Positions 7,683-19,850 of a stretch of DNA of 64,000 nucleotides are shown in pieces. This stretch comes from Setophaga petechia (taxonomy: Eukaryota > Chordata > Aves > Passeriformes > Parulidae). The notes beneath the pieces were generated by a model, which was given only the letters and a program-made list of their open reading frames with translations, was not told where the DNA came from and ran no database searches. A program made the position numbers and the translations under genes. Position 1 is the stretch's first letter, and every line of letters starts with the position of its first letter. The stretch is from NCBI GenBank assembly GCA_024362935.1, contig JANCRA010000065.1:3100001-3164000 (forward strand), written 5' to 3'.

Positions 7683-10600
7683 GTGGGAAAGTACTGTTTT
7701 CTAGCACTTTGCAGGCTGCTAACACAATCCCAGTGCTGTGTAGCAATTAACTTGTCACTGCACTGCAGTAAGTGTTTCTTGTCACCTACATCTAAGCAAA
7801 TAGCTTTTTCACTATGTCTCGCAAGGAGAAAACCTTCCTGCTCACTAAACAACTTCCATCGTGTTGTAGATGTTGCAGAGAGGGCTGCAGAGTTTTTTGA
7901 CACAAGAAAAAGAAAGTTGTCTAAGATGCCTTCCTTTCAAGTATTAATGTGAAGGGAAAGGCAAGAGAGTGGGAAAGTACTGTTTTCTAGCACTTTGCAA
8001 GCTGCTAACACAATCGCAGTGCTGTGTAGCAATTAGCTTGTCATTGCACGGCAGGAAGTGTTTCTTGATACCTACATCTGAGCAAATAGCTTTTTCACTT
8101 TGTCTCGCAAGGGGAAAACGTTGCTGCTCACTAAACAACTTCCATCGTGTTGTAGAAGTTGCACAGAGGGCTGCAGTGTGTTTTGCAAAATATAAAAGAA
8201 AGTTGTCTAAGACGCCTTCCTTTCAAGTATTAATGTGAAGGGAAAGGCAAGAGAGTGGGAAAGTACTGTTTTCTAGCACTTTGCAGGCTGCTAACACAAT
8301 CGCAGTGCTGTGTAGCAATTAGCTTGTCAGTGCACGGCAGTAAATGTTTCTTGATACCTACATCTGAGCAAATAGCTTTTTCACTTTGTCTCGCAAGGGG
8401 AAAACGTTGCTGCTCACTAAACAACTTCCATCGTGTTGTAGAAGTTGCACAGAGGGATGCAGTGTGTTTTCGAAAATGAAAAAGAAAGTTGTCTAAGACG
8501 CCTTCCTTTCAAGTATTAATGTGAAGGGAAAGGCAAGAGAGTGGGAAAGTACTGTTTTCTAGCACTTTGCAAGCTGCTAACACAATCGCAGTGCTGTGTA
8601 GCAATTAGCTTGTCAGTGCACGGCAGTAAGTGTTTCTTGATACCTACATCTGAGCAAATAGCTTTTTCACTTTGTCTCGCAAGGGGAAAACGTTGCTGCT
8701 CACTAAACAACTTCCATCGTGTTGTAGATGTTGCAGAGAGGGCTGCAGTGTGTTTTGCAAAATGTAAAAGAAAGTTGTCTAAGACGCCTTCCTTTCAAGT
8801 ATTAATGTGAAGGGAAAGGCAAGAGAGTGGGAAAGTACTGTTTTCTAGCACTTTGCAAGCTGCTAACACAATCCCAGTTCTGTGTAGCAATTAGCTGTTC
8901 AGTGCACTGCATTACGTGTTTCTTGTCACCTACATCTAAGCAAAAAGCTTTGTCACTATGTCTCGCAAGGAGAAAACCTTCCTGCTCACTAAACATTTCC
9001 TATCGTGTTCTAGAAGTTGCACAGAGGGCTGCAGTGTGTTTTGACACAAGAAAAAGAAAGTTGTCTAAGACGCCTTCCTTTCAAGCATTAATGTGAAGGG
9101 AAAGGCAAGAGAGTGGGAAAGTACTGTTTTCTAGCACTTTGCAAGCTGCTAACACAATCCCAGTTCTGTGTAGCAATTATCTTTTCAGTGCACTGCAGTA
9201 AGTGTTTCTTGTCACCTACATCTAAGCAAATAGCTTTTTCACTATGTCTCGCAAGGAGAAAACCTTCCTGCTCACTAAACAATTTCCATCGCGTTGTAGA
9301 TGTTGCAGAGAGGGCTGCAGAGTTTTTTGACACAAGAAAAAGAAAGTTGTCTAAGATGCCTTCCTTTCAAGTATTAATGTGAAGGGAAAGGCAAGAGAGT
9401 GGGAAAGTACTGTTTTCTAGCACTTTGCAAGCTGCTAACACAATCGCAGTGCTGTGTACCAGTTAGCTTTTCAGTGCACTGCAGTAAGTGTTTCTTGTCA
9501 CCTACATCTAAGCAAATAGCTTTTTCACTATGTCTCGCAAGGAGAAAACCTTCCTGCTCTCTAAACAACTTCCATCGTGTTGTAGAAGTTGAACAGAGGG
9601 CTGCAGTTTGTTCTGTAACAAGAAAAAGAAAGTTGTCTAAGACGCCTTCCTTTCAAGTATTAATGTGAAGGGAAAGGCAAGAGAGTGGGAAAGTACTGTT
9701 TTCTAGCACTTTGCAAGCTGCTAACACAATCCCAGTGCTGTGTAGCAATTAGCTTGTCAGTGCACGGCAGTAAGTGTTTCTTGTCACCTACATCTGAGCA
9801 AACAGCTTTTTCACTTTGTCTCGCAAGGAGAAAACCTTCCTGCTCACTAAACATCTCCTATCGTGCTCTAGAAGTTGCACAGAGGGCTGCAGAGTTTTTT
9901 GACACAAGAAAAAGAAAGTTGTCTAAGATGCCTTCCTTTCAAGTATTAATGTGAAGGGAAAGGCAAGAGAGTGGGAAAGTACTGTTTTCTAGCACTTTGC
10001 AGGCTGCTAACACAATCGCAGTGCTGTGTAGCAGTTAGCTTTTCAGTGCACTGCAGTAAGTGTTTCTTGTCACCTACATCTAAGCAAATAGCTTTTTCAC
10101 TATGTCTCCCAAGGAGAAAACCTTCTTGCTCACTAAACATCTCCTATCGTGTTCTAGAAGTTGAACAGAGGGCTGCAGTGTGTTCTGTAACAAGAAAAAG
10201 AAAGTTGTCTAAGACGCCTTCCTTTCAAGTATTAATGTGAAGGGAAAGGCAAGAGAGAGGGAAAGTACTGTTTTCTAGCACTTTGCAAGCTGCTAACACA
10301 ATCGCAGTGCTGTGTAGCAATTAGCTTTTCAGTGCACTGCAGTAAGTGTTTCTTGTCACCTACATCTAAGCAAATAGGTTTTTCACTATGTCTCGCAAGG
10401 AGAAAACCTTCCTGCTCACTAAACAACTTCCATCGTGTTGTAGATGTTGCAGAGAGGGCTGCAGAGTTTTTTGACACAAGAAAAAGAAAGTTGTCTAAGA
10501 TGCCTTCCTTTCAAGTATTAATGTGAAGGGAAAGGCAAGAGAGTGGGAAAGTACTGTTTTCTAATACTTTGAGAGCTGCTAACACAATCCCAGTGCTGTG

Positions 10601-12830
10601 TACCAATTAACTTGTCACTGCACTGCAGTAAGTGTTTCTTGATACCTACATCTAAGCAAATAGCTTTTTCACTATGTCTCCCAAGGAGAAAACCTTCCTG
10701 CTAACTGAACATCTCCTATCGTGTTCTAGAAGTTGCACAGAGGGCTGCAGTGTGTTTTGACACAAGAAAAAGAAAGTTGTCTAAGACGCCTTCCTTTTAA
10801 GTAGTAATGCGTAGGGAAAGGCAAGAGAGAGGGAAAGTACTGTTTTCTAGCACTTTGCAAGCTGCTAACACAATCGCAGTGCTGTGTAGCAATTAGCTTG
10901 TCATTGCACGGCAGGAAGTGTTTCTTGATACCTACATCTGAGCAAATAGCTTTATCACTTTGTCTTGCAAGGGGAAAACGTTGCTGCTCACTAAACAACT
11001 TCCATCGTGTTGTAGAAGTTGCACAGAGGGCTGCAGTGTGTTTTGCAAAATATAAAAGAAAGTTGTCTAAGACGCCTTCCTTTCAAGTATTAATGTGAAG
11101 GGAAAGGCAAGAGAGTGGGAAAGTACTGTTTTCTAGCACTTTGCAGGCTGCTAACACAATCGCAGTGCTGTGTAGCAGTTAGCTGTTCAGTGCACTGCAG
11201 TAAGTGTTTATTGTCACCTACATCTAAGCAAATAGCTTTTTCACTATGTCTCCCAAGGAGAAAACCTTCTTGCTCACTAAACATCTCCTATCGTGTTCTA
11301 GAAGTTGAACAGAGGGCTGCAGTGTGTTCTGTAACAAGAAAAAGAAAGTTGTCTAAGACGCCTTCCTTTCAAGTATTAATGTGAAGGGAAAGGCAAGAGA
11401 GAGGGAAAGTACTGTTTTCTAGCACTTTGCAAGCTGCTAACACAATCGCAGTGCTGTGTAGCAATTAGCTTGTCAGTGCACTGCAGTAAGTGTTTCTTGA
11501 TACCTACATCTGAGCAAATAGCTTTTTCACTTTGTCTCGCAAGGGGAAAACGTTGCTGCTCACTAAACAACTTCCATCGTGTTGTAGATGTTGCAGAGAG
11601 GGCTGCAGTGTGTTTTGCAAAATGTAAAAGAAAGTTGTCTAAGACGCCTTCCTTTCAAGTATTAATGTGAAGGGAAAGGCAAGAGAGTGGGAAAGTACTG
11701 TTTTCTAGCACTTTGCAAGCTGCTAACACAATCCCAGTTCTGTGTAGCAATTAGCTGTTCAGTGCACTGCATTACGTGTTTCTTGTCACCTACATCTAAG
11801 CAAAAAGCTTTGTCACTATGTCTCGCAAGGAGAAAACCTTCCTGCTCACTAAACATTTCCTATCGTGTTCTAGAAGTTGCACAGAGGGCTGCAGTGTGTT
11901 TTGCAGCAAGAAAAAGAAAGTTGTCTAAGACGCCTTCCTTTCAAGTATTAATGTGAAGGGAAAGGCAAGAGAGTGGGAAAGTACTGTTTTCTAGCACTTT
12001 GCAAGCTGCTAACACAATCCCAGTTCTGTGTAGCAATTAGCTGTTCAGTGCACTGCAGTAAGTGTTTCTTGTCACCTACATCTAAGCAAATAACTTTTTC
12101 ACTATGTCTCGCAAGGAGAAAACCTTCCTGCTCACTAAACAACTTCCATCGTGTTGTAGATGTTGCAGAGAGGGCTGCAGAGTTTTTTGACACAAGAAAA
12201 AGAAAGTTGTCTAAGATGCCTTCCTTTCAAGTATTAATGTGAAGGGAAAGGCAAGAGAGTGGGAAAGTACTGTTTTCTAGCACTTTGCAAGCTGCTAACA
12301 CAATCGCAGTGCTGTGTAGCAGTTAGCTTTTCAGTGCACTGCAGTAAGTGTTTCTTGTCACCTACATCTAAGCAAATAGCTTTTTCACTATGTCTCGCAA
12401 GGAGAAAACCTTCCTGCTCACTAAACAACTTCCATCGTGTTCTAGAAGTTGAACAGAGGGCTGCAGTTTGTTCTGTAACAAGAAAAAGAAAGTTGTCTAA
12501 GACGCCTTCCTTTCAAGTATTAATGTGAAGGGAAAGGCAAGAGAGTGGGAAAGTACTGTTTTCTAGCACTTTGCAAGCTGCTAACACAATCCCAGTGCTG
12601 TGTAGCAATTAGCTTGTCAGTGCACGGCAGTAAGTGTTTCTTGATACCTACATCTGAGCAAATAGCTTTTTCACTTTGTCTCGCAAGGAGAAAACCTTCC
12701 TCCTCACTAAACATCTCCTATCGTGCTCTAGAAGTTGCATAGAGGACTGCAGTGTGTTTTGCAAAAAGTAAAAGAAAGTTGTCTAAGACGCCTTCCTTTC
12801 AAGTATTAATGTGAAGGAAAAGGCAAGAGA
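7683..12830 (+). repeat. HOR block B: 18 standard monomers
   Basis: Exactly 18 x 286 bp; with its cassette it makes the 6,735-bp HOR. Type order a b c n o h i j k l e f m n o p q r. Relative to A it lacks d, e and g but has an extra n-o pair, so A and B differ by recombination at related monomers and not by simple copying. Confidence 0.9.
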
Positions 12831-12881
12831 GTGGGAAAGTACTGTTTTCTATCACTTTGAAAGCTGCTTACCCAATCCCAG

Positions 12882-13087
12882 TTTTGTCCCGCTTCGTAGT
12901 TCGCCGTTCAGAAGCTGCCGCAGTCTCTTTTTCCCGGAGAAGGAGAAGACGCTTCTTGGCGCCAAGAATCTGGTGTCGTTACGCCGATCGCGGCGTGCTC
13001 CGGAGAACAGCTACGGCCGAGAGACACCCGGAAGCGGCGCTTAAAGGCACAGTGCTCCGTCTCCTGGTCTTTAGCGTCTCCTGCCGG
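12882..13087 (+). promoter_or_regulatory. CpG-rich block 2, candidate promoter
   Basis: Same block as in cassette 1, with CCAAT at 12872-12876 just upstream and ETS core at 13028-13034. It differs by one substitution at 12963 that completes a 16-bp palindrome. Confidence 0.5.
12953..12968. promoter_or_regulatory. Perfect 16-bp palindrome, E2F-type
   Basis: TTCTTGGCGCCAAGAA is fully self-complementary; the other eight cassettes have G in place of C at the position of 12963. It still fits TTSGCGCSAA. Confidence 0.45.
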
Positions 13088-14703
13088 CTACACCTTAGCA
13101 AAAAGCTTTTTCATTATGTCTCGCCAGGAGAAACTGTGTCTGTTCACAAAAAACCTCCCATCGTGCTCTAGAGGTTGCAGGCAGCTCTGCAGCGTGTTTT
13201 GCAACAAGAAAAAGTAACTTGTCCAAAAAAGCCATCAATTTGAATGTTCCTGGAAAGGGAAAATGCAGGAGAGCGGATAGGTACTGTTTTCTACCAGTTT
13301 GCAAGCTGGACACACAATCCCAGTGTTCTACTACGATTGACTTTGCAGTGCACTGTAATAATTGCCTATTGTTACTACATCTAAGCCAATAGCGTTTGCA
13401 TTATATCTCTTCAGGAGAAACTGTACCAGTTCAGAAAACAACTCTCATTTTTTCTAGAAGTTGCACGGAGGTGTGCAGAGTGTTTTGCAAGAAGCAAAAG
13501 AAAGTTGTCCAAAACTGCTGCCATTCGAATAGTAATGCCAATGGAAAAGGCAGGAGAGTGGAAAGGTGCTGTTTTCTATCTGTTTGTAAGCTGCTTACAC
13601 AATCCCAGAGTTGTGCAGCAATTAGTTTTTCAGTGCACTGTAGTAGGTGCCTCTTTTCACCTGCATCTAAGCAAATTGCTTTTTCCCCATGTCTCGCAAG
13701 GAGAAACTGAGCCAGTTCAGAAAACATCTCCCATCGAGTTCTAGAGATTGCAGGCAGGTGTGCAGAGTGTTTTGCAAGAAGCAAAAGAAAGTTGTCTAAA
13801 ACGCCTTGCATTCAAATAGAAATGTGAATAGAAAAGGCAGGAGAAGGGAGAGGTACTGTTTTCTATCAGTTTGCAACCTGCTTACACAATCTGCGTGTTG
13901 TGCAGCAATTAGCTTGCAGTGCACTGTAGTAGGTGCCTCTTTTCACCTATATCTAAGCAAATTGCTTTTTCCCCATGTCTTGCAAAGAGAAACTGAGCCA
14001 GTTCAGAAAATATCTCCCATCGACTTCTAGAGATTGCAGGCAGGTGTGCAGAGTGTTTTGCAAGAAGCCAAAGAAAGTTGTCTAAAATTCTTTCCATTCG
14101 AATAGTAATGTGCATGGAAAAGGCAGGAAGAGTGGAAAGGTACTGTTTTCTATCACTTTGCAAGCTGGGCACACAATCCCAGTGTTGTGCATCTATTAGC
14201 TTTGCAGTGCACTGCAGTAACTGCCTGTGGTAACCTACATCTAAGCAAAAAGCTTTTTCACTATCTCTCACTAGGAGAAAATGTTCCTGCTCATTAAACA
14301 ACTTCAATCGTGCTGTACAGGTTGCACAGAGGGCTGCAGAATGTTTTGCAGCAAGAAAAAGAAAGTTGTCTAAGACGCCTTCCTTTCAAGTATTAATGTG
14401 AAGGGAAAGGCAAGAGAGTGGGAAAGTACTGTTTTCTAGCACTTTGCAGGCTGCTAACACAATCCCAGTGCTGTGTAGCAATTAACTTGTCACTGCACTG
14501 CAGTAAGTGTTTCTTGTCACCTACATCTAAGCAAATAGCTTTTTCACTATGTCTCGCAAGGAGAAAACCTTCCTGCTCACTAAACAACTTCCATCGTGTT
14601 GTAGATGTTGCAGAGAGGGCTGCAGAGTTTTTTGACACAAGAAAAAGAAAGTTGTCTAAGATGCCTTCCTTTCAAGTATTAATGTGAAGGGAAAGGCAAG
14701 AGA

Positions 14704-17700
14704 GTGGGAAAGTACTGTTTTCTAGCACTTTGCAAGCTGCTAACACAATCGCAGTGCTGTGTAGCAATTAGCTTGTCATTGCACGGCAGGAAGTGTTTCT
14801 TGATACCTACATCTGAGCAAATAGCTTTTTCACTTTGTCTCGCAAGGGGAAAACGTTGCTGCTCACTAAACAACTTCCATCGTGTTGTAGAAGTTGCACA
14901 GAGGGCTGCAGTGTGTTTTGCAAAATATAAAAGAAAGTTGTCTAAGACGCCTTCCTTTCAAGTATTAATGTGAAGGGAAAGGCAAGAGAGTGGGAAAGTA
15001 CTGTTTTCTAGCACTTTGCAGGCTGCTAACACAATCGCAGTGCTGTGTAGCAATTAGCTTGTCAGTGCACGGCAGTAAATGTTTCTTGATACCTACATCT
15101 GAGCAAATAGCTTTTTCACTTTGTCTCGCAAGGGGAAAACGTTGCTGCTCACTAAACAACTTCCATCGTGTTGTAGAAGTTGCACAGAGGGCTGCGGTGT
15201 GTTTTCGAAAATGAAAAAGAAAGTTGTCTAAGACGCCTTCCTTTCAAGTATTAATGTGAAGGGAAAGGCAAGAGAGTGGGAAAGTACTGTTTTCTAGCAC
15301 TTTGCAAGCTGCTAACACAATCGCAGTGCTGTGTCGCAATTAGCTGTTCAGTGCACTGCAGTAAGTGTTTCTTGTCACCTACATCTAAGCAAATAGGTTT
15401 TTCACTATGTCTCGCAAGGAGAAAACCTTCCTGCTCACTAAACAACTTCCATCGCGTTGTAGATGTTGCAGAGAGGGCTGCAGAGTTTTTTGACACAAGA
15501 AAAAGAAAGTTGTCTAAGATGCCTTCCTTTCAAGTATTAATGTGAAGGGAAAGGCAAGAGAGTGGGAAAGTACTGTTTTCTAATACTTTGAGAGCTGCTA
15601 ACACAATCCCAGTGCTGTGTACCAATTAACTTGTCACTGCACTGTAGTAAGTGTTTCTTGATACCTACACCTAGCAAATAGCTTTTTCACTATGTCTCCC
15701 AAGGAGAAAACCTTCCTGCTAACTGAACATCTCCTATCGTGTTCTAGAAGTTGCACAGAGGGCTGCAGTGTGTTTTGACACAAGAAAAAGAAAGTTGTCT
15801 AAGACGCCTTCCTTTCAAGTATTAATGTGAAGGGAAAGGCAAGAGAGTGGGAAAGTACTGTTTTCTAGCACTTTGCAAGCTGCTAACACAATCGCAGTGC
15901 TGTGTAGCAGTTAGCTGTTCAGTGCACTGCAGTAAGTGTTTATTGTCACCTACATCTAAGCAAATAGCTTTTTCACTATGTCTCCCAAGGAGAAAACCTT
16001 CTTGCTCACTAAACATCTCCTATCGTGTTCTAGAAGTTCAACAGAGGGCTGCAGTGTGTTCTGTAACAAGAAAAAGAAAGTTGTCTAAGACGCCTTCCTT
16101 TCAAGTATTAATGTGAAGGGAAAGGCAAGAGAGTGGGAAAGTACTGTTTTCTAGCACTTTGCAAGCTGCTAACACAATCGCAGTGCTGTGTAGCAATTAG
16201 CTTGTCAGTGCACGGCAGTAAGTGTTTCTTGATACCTACATCTGAGCAAATAGCTTTTTCACTTTGTCTCGCAAGGGGAAAACGTTGCTGCTCACTAAAC
16301 AACTTCCATCGTGTTGTAGATGTTGCAGAGAGGGCTGCAGTGTGTTTTGCAAAATGTAAAAGAAAGTTGTCTAAGACGCCTTCCTTTCAAGTATTAATGT
16401 GAAGGGAAAGGCAAGAGAGTGGGAAAGTACTGTTTTCTAGCACTTTGCAAGCTGCTAACACAATCCCAGTTCTGTGTAGCAATTAGCTGTTCAGTGCACT
16501 GCATTACGTGTTTCTTGTCACCTACATCTAAGCAAAAAGCTTTGTCACTATGTCTCGCAAGGAGAAAACCTTCCTGCTCACTAAACATTTCCTATCGTGT
16601 TCTAGAAGTTGCACAGAGGGCTGCAGTGTGTTTTGACACAAGAAAAAGAAAGTTGTCTAAGACGCCTTCCTTTCAAGCATTAATGTGAAGGGAAAGGCAA
16701 GAGAGTGGGAAAGTACTGTTTTCTAGCACTTTGCAAGCTGCTAACACAATCCCAGTTCTGTGTAGCAATTATCTTTTCAGTGCACTGCAGTAAGTGTTTC
16801 TTGTCACCTACATCTAAGCAAATAGCTTTTTCACTATGTCTCGCAAGGAGAAAACCTTCCTGCTCACTAAACAATTTCCATCGCGTTGTAGATGTTGCAG
16901 AGAGGGCTGCAGAGTTTTTTGACACAAGAAAAAGAAAGTTGTCTAAGATGCCTTCCTTTCAAGTATTAATGTGAAGGGAAAGGCAAGAGAGTGGGAAAGT
17001 ACTGTTTTCTAGCACTTTGCAAGCTGCTAACACAATCGCAGTGCTGTGTACCAGTTAGCTTTTCAGTGCACTGCAGTAAGTGTTTCTTGTCACCTACATC
17101 TAAGCAAATAGCTTTTTCACTATGTCTCGCAAGGAGAAAACCTTCCTGCTCTCTAAACAACTTCCATCGTGTTGTAGAAGTTGAACAGAGGGCTGCAGTT
17201 TGTTCTGTAACAAGAAAAAGAAAGTTGTCTAAGACGCCTTCCTTTCAAGTATTAATGTGAAGGGAAAGGCAAGAGAGTGGGAAAGTACTGTTTTCTAGCA
17301 CTTTGCAAGCTGCTAACACAATCCCAGTGCTGTGTAGCAATTAGCTTGTCAGTGCACGGCAGTAAGTGTTTCTTGTCACCTACATCTGAGCAAACAGCTT
17401 TTTCACTTTGTCTCGCAAGGAGAAAACCTTCCTGCTCACTAAACATCTCCTATCGTGCTCTAGAAGTTGCACAGAGGGCTGCAGAGTTTTTTGACACAAG
17501 AAAAAGAAAGTTGTCTAAGATGCCTTCCTTTCAAGTATTAATGTGAAGGGAAAGGCAAGAGAGTGGGAAAGTACTGTTTTCTAGCACTTTGCAGGCTGCT
17601 AACACAATCGCAGTGCTGTGTAGCAGTTAGCTTTTCAGTGCACTGCAGTAAGTGTTTCTTGTCACCTACATCTAAGCAAATAGCTTTTTCACTATGTCTC

Positions 17701-19850
17701 CCAAGGAGAAAACCTTCTTGCTCACTAAACATCTCCTATCGTGTTCTAGAAGTTGAACAGAGGGCTGCAGTGTGTTCTGTAACAAGAAAAAGAAAGTTGT
17801 CTAAGACGCCTTCCTTTCAAGTATTAATGTGAAGGGAAAGGCAAGAGAGAGGGAAAGTACTGTTTTCTAGCACTTTGCAAGCTGCTAACACCGTACTAGT
17901 GCTGTGTAGCAGTTAGCTTTTCAGTGCACTGCAGTAAGTGTTTCTTGTCACCTACATCTAAGCAAATAGGTTTTTCACTATGTCTCGCAAGGAGAAAACC
18001 TTCCTGCTCACTAAACAACTTCCATCGTGTTGTAGATGTTGCAGAGAGGGCTGCAGAGTTTTTTGACACAAGAAAAAGAAAGTTGTCTAAGATGCCTTCC
18101 TTTCAAGTATTAATGTGAAGGGAAAGGCAAGAGAGTGGGAAAGTACTGTTTTCTAATACTTTGAGAGCTGCTAACACAATCCCAGTGCTGTGTACCAATT
18201 AACTTGTCACTGCACTGCAGTAAGTGTTTCTTGATACCTACATCTAAGCAAATAGCTTTTTCACTATGTCTCCCAAGGAGAAAACCTTCCTGCTAACTGA
18301 ACATCTCCTATCGTGTTCTAGAAGTTGCACAGAGGGCTGCAGTGTGTTTTGACACAAGAAAAAGAAAGTTGTCTAAGACGCCTTCCTTTTAAGTAGTAAT
18401 GCGTAGGGAAAGGCAAGAGAGAGGGAAAGTACTGTTTTCTAGCACTTTGCAAGCTGCTAACACAATCGCAGTGCTGTGTAGCAATTAGCTTGTCATTGCA
18501 CGGCAGGAAGTGTTTCTTGATACCTACATCTGAGCAAATAGCTTTTTCACTTTGTCTTGCAAGGGGAAAACGTTGCTGCTCACTAAACAACTTCCATCGT
18601 GTTGTAGAAGTTGCACAGAGGGCTGCAGTGTGTTTTGCAAAATATAAAAGAAAGTTGTCTAAGACGCCTTCCTTTCAAGTATTAATGTGAAGGGAAAGGC
18701 AAGAGAGTGGGAAAGTACTGTTTTCTAGCACTTTGCAGGCTGCTAACACAATCGCAGTGCTGTGTAGCAGTTAGCTGTTCAGTGCACTGCAGTAAGTGTT
18801 TATTGTCACCTACATCTAAGCAAATAGCTTTTTCACTATGTCTCCCAAGGAGAAAACCTTCTTGCTCACTAAACATCTCCTATCGTGTTCTAGAAGTTGA
18901 ACAGAGGGCTGCAGTGTGTTCTGTAACAAGAAAAAGAAAGTTGTCTAAGACGCCTTCCTTTCAAGTATTAATGTGAAGGGAAAGGCAAGAGAGTGGGAAA
19001 GTACTGTTTTCTAGCACTTTGCAAGCTGCTAACACAATCGCAGTGCTGTGTAGCAATTAGCTTGTCAGTGCACGGCAGTAAGTGTTTCTTGATACCTACA
19101 TCTGAGCAAATAGCTTTTTCACTTTGTCTCGCAAGGGGAAAACGTTGCTGCTCACTAAACAACTTCCATCGTGTTGTAGATGTTGCAGAGAGGGCTGCAG
19201 TGTGTTTTGCAAAATGTAAAAGAAAGTTGTCTAAGACGCCTTCCTTTCAAGTATTAATGTGAAGGGAAAGGCAAGAGAGTGGGAAAGTACTGTTTTCTAG
19301 CACTTTGCAAGCTGCCAAAACAATCCCAGTTCTGTGTAGCAATTAGCTGTTCAGTGCACTGCATTACGTGTTTCTTGTCACCTACATCTAAGCAAAAAGC
19401 TTTGTCACTATGTCTCGCAAGGAGAAAACCTTCCTGCTCACTAAACATTTCCTATCGTGTTCTAGAAGTTGCACAGAGGGCTGCAGTGTGTTTTGCAGCA
19501 AGAAAAAGAAAGTTGTCTAAGACGCCTTCCTTTCAAGTATTAATGTGAAGGGAAAGGCAAGAGAGTGGGAAAGTACTGTTTTCTAGCACTTTGCAAGCTG
19601 CTAACACAATCCCAGTTCTGTGTAGCAATTAGCTTTTCAGTGCACTGCAGTAAGTGTTTCTTGTCACCTACATCTAAGCAAATAGCTTTTTCACTATGTC
19701 TCGCAAGGAGAAAACCTTCCTGCTCACTAAACAACTTCCATCGCGTTGTAGATGTTGCAGAGAGGGCTGCAGAGTTTTTTGACACAAGAAAAAGAAAGTT
19801 GTCTAAGATGCCTTCCTTTCAAGTATTAATGTGAAGGGAAAGGCAAGAGA
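14704..19850 (+). repeat. Block C duplication, left copy (18 monomers)
   Basis: 5,147 bp, the first copy of an 18-monomer segment, one base short because of a deletion near 15672 where CCTACATCTAAGC became CCTACACCTAGC. Private variants include GGCTGCGGTGTG near 15195 and ATCGCGTTG near 15453. Confidence 0.85.

Larger units (their letters stand above)
12831..14417 (+). repeat. Cassette 2
   Basis: 1,587 bp with the same five-monomer structure as cassette 1. Private variants include GGCGCC for GGCGCG in the CpG block, which perfects the palindrome, TTTTCTATCAG in d3, and ACTTCAATCG in d4 near 14306. Confidence 0.95.
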
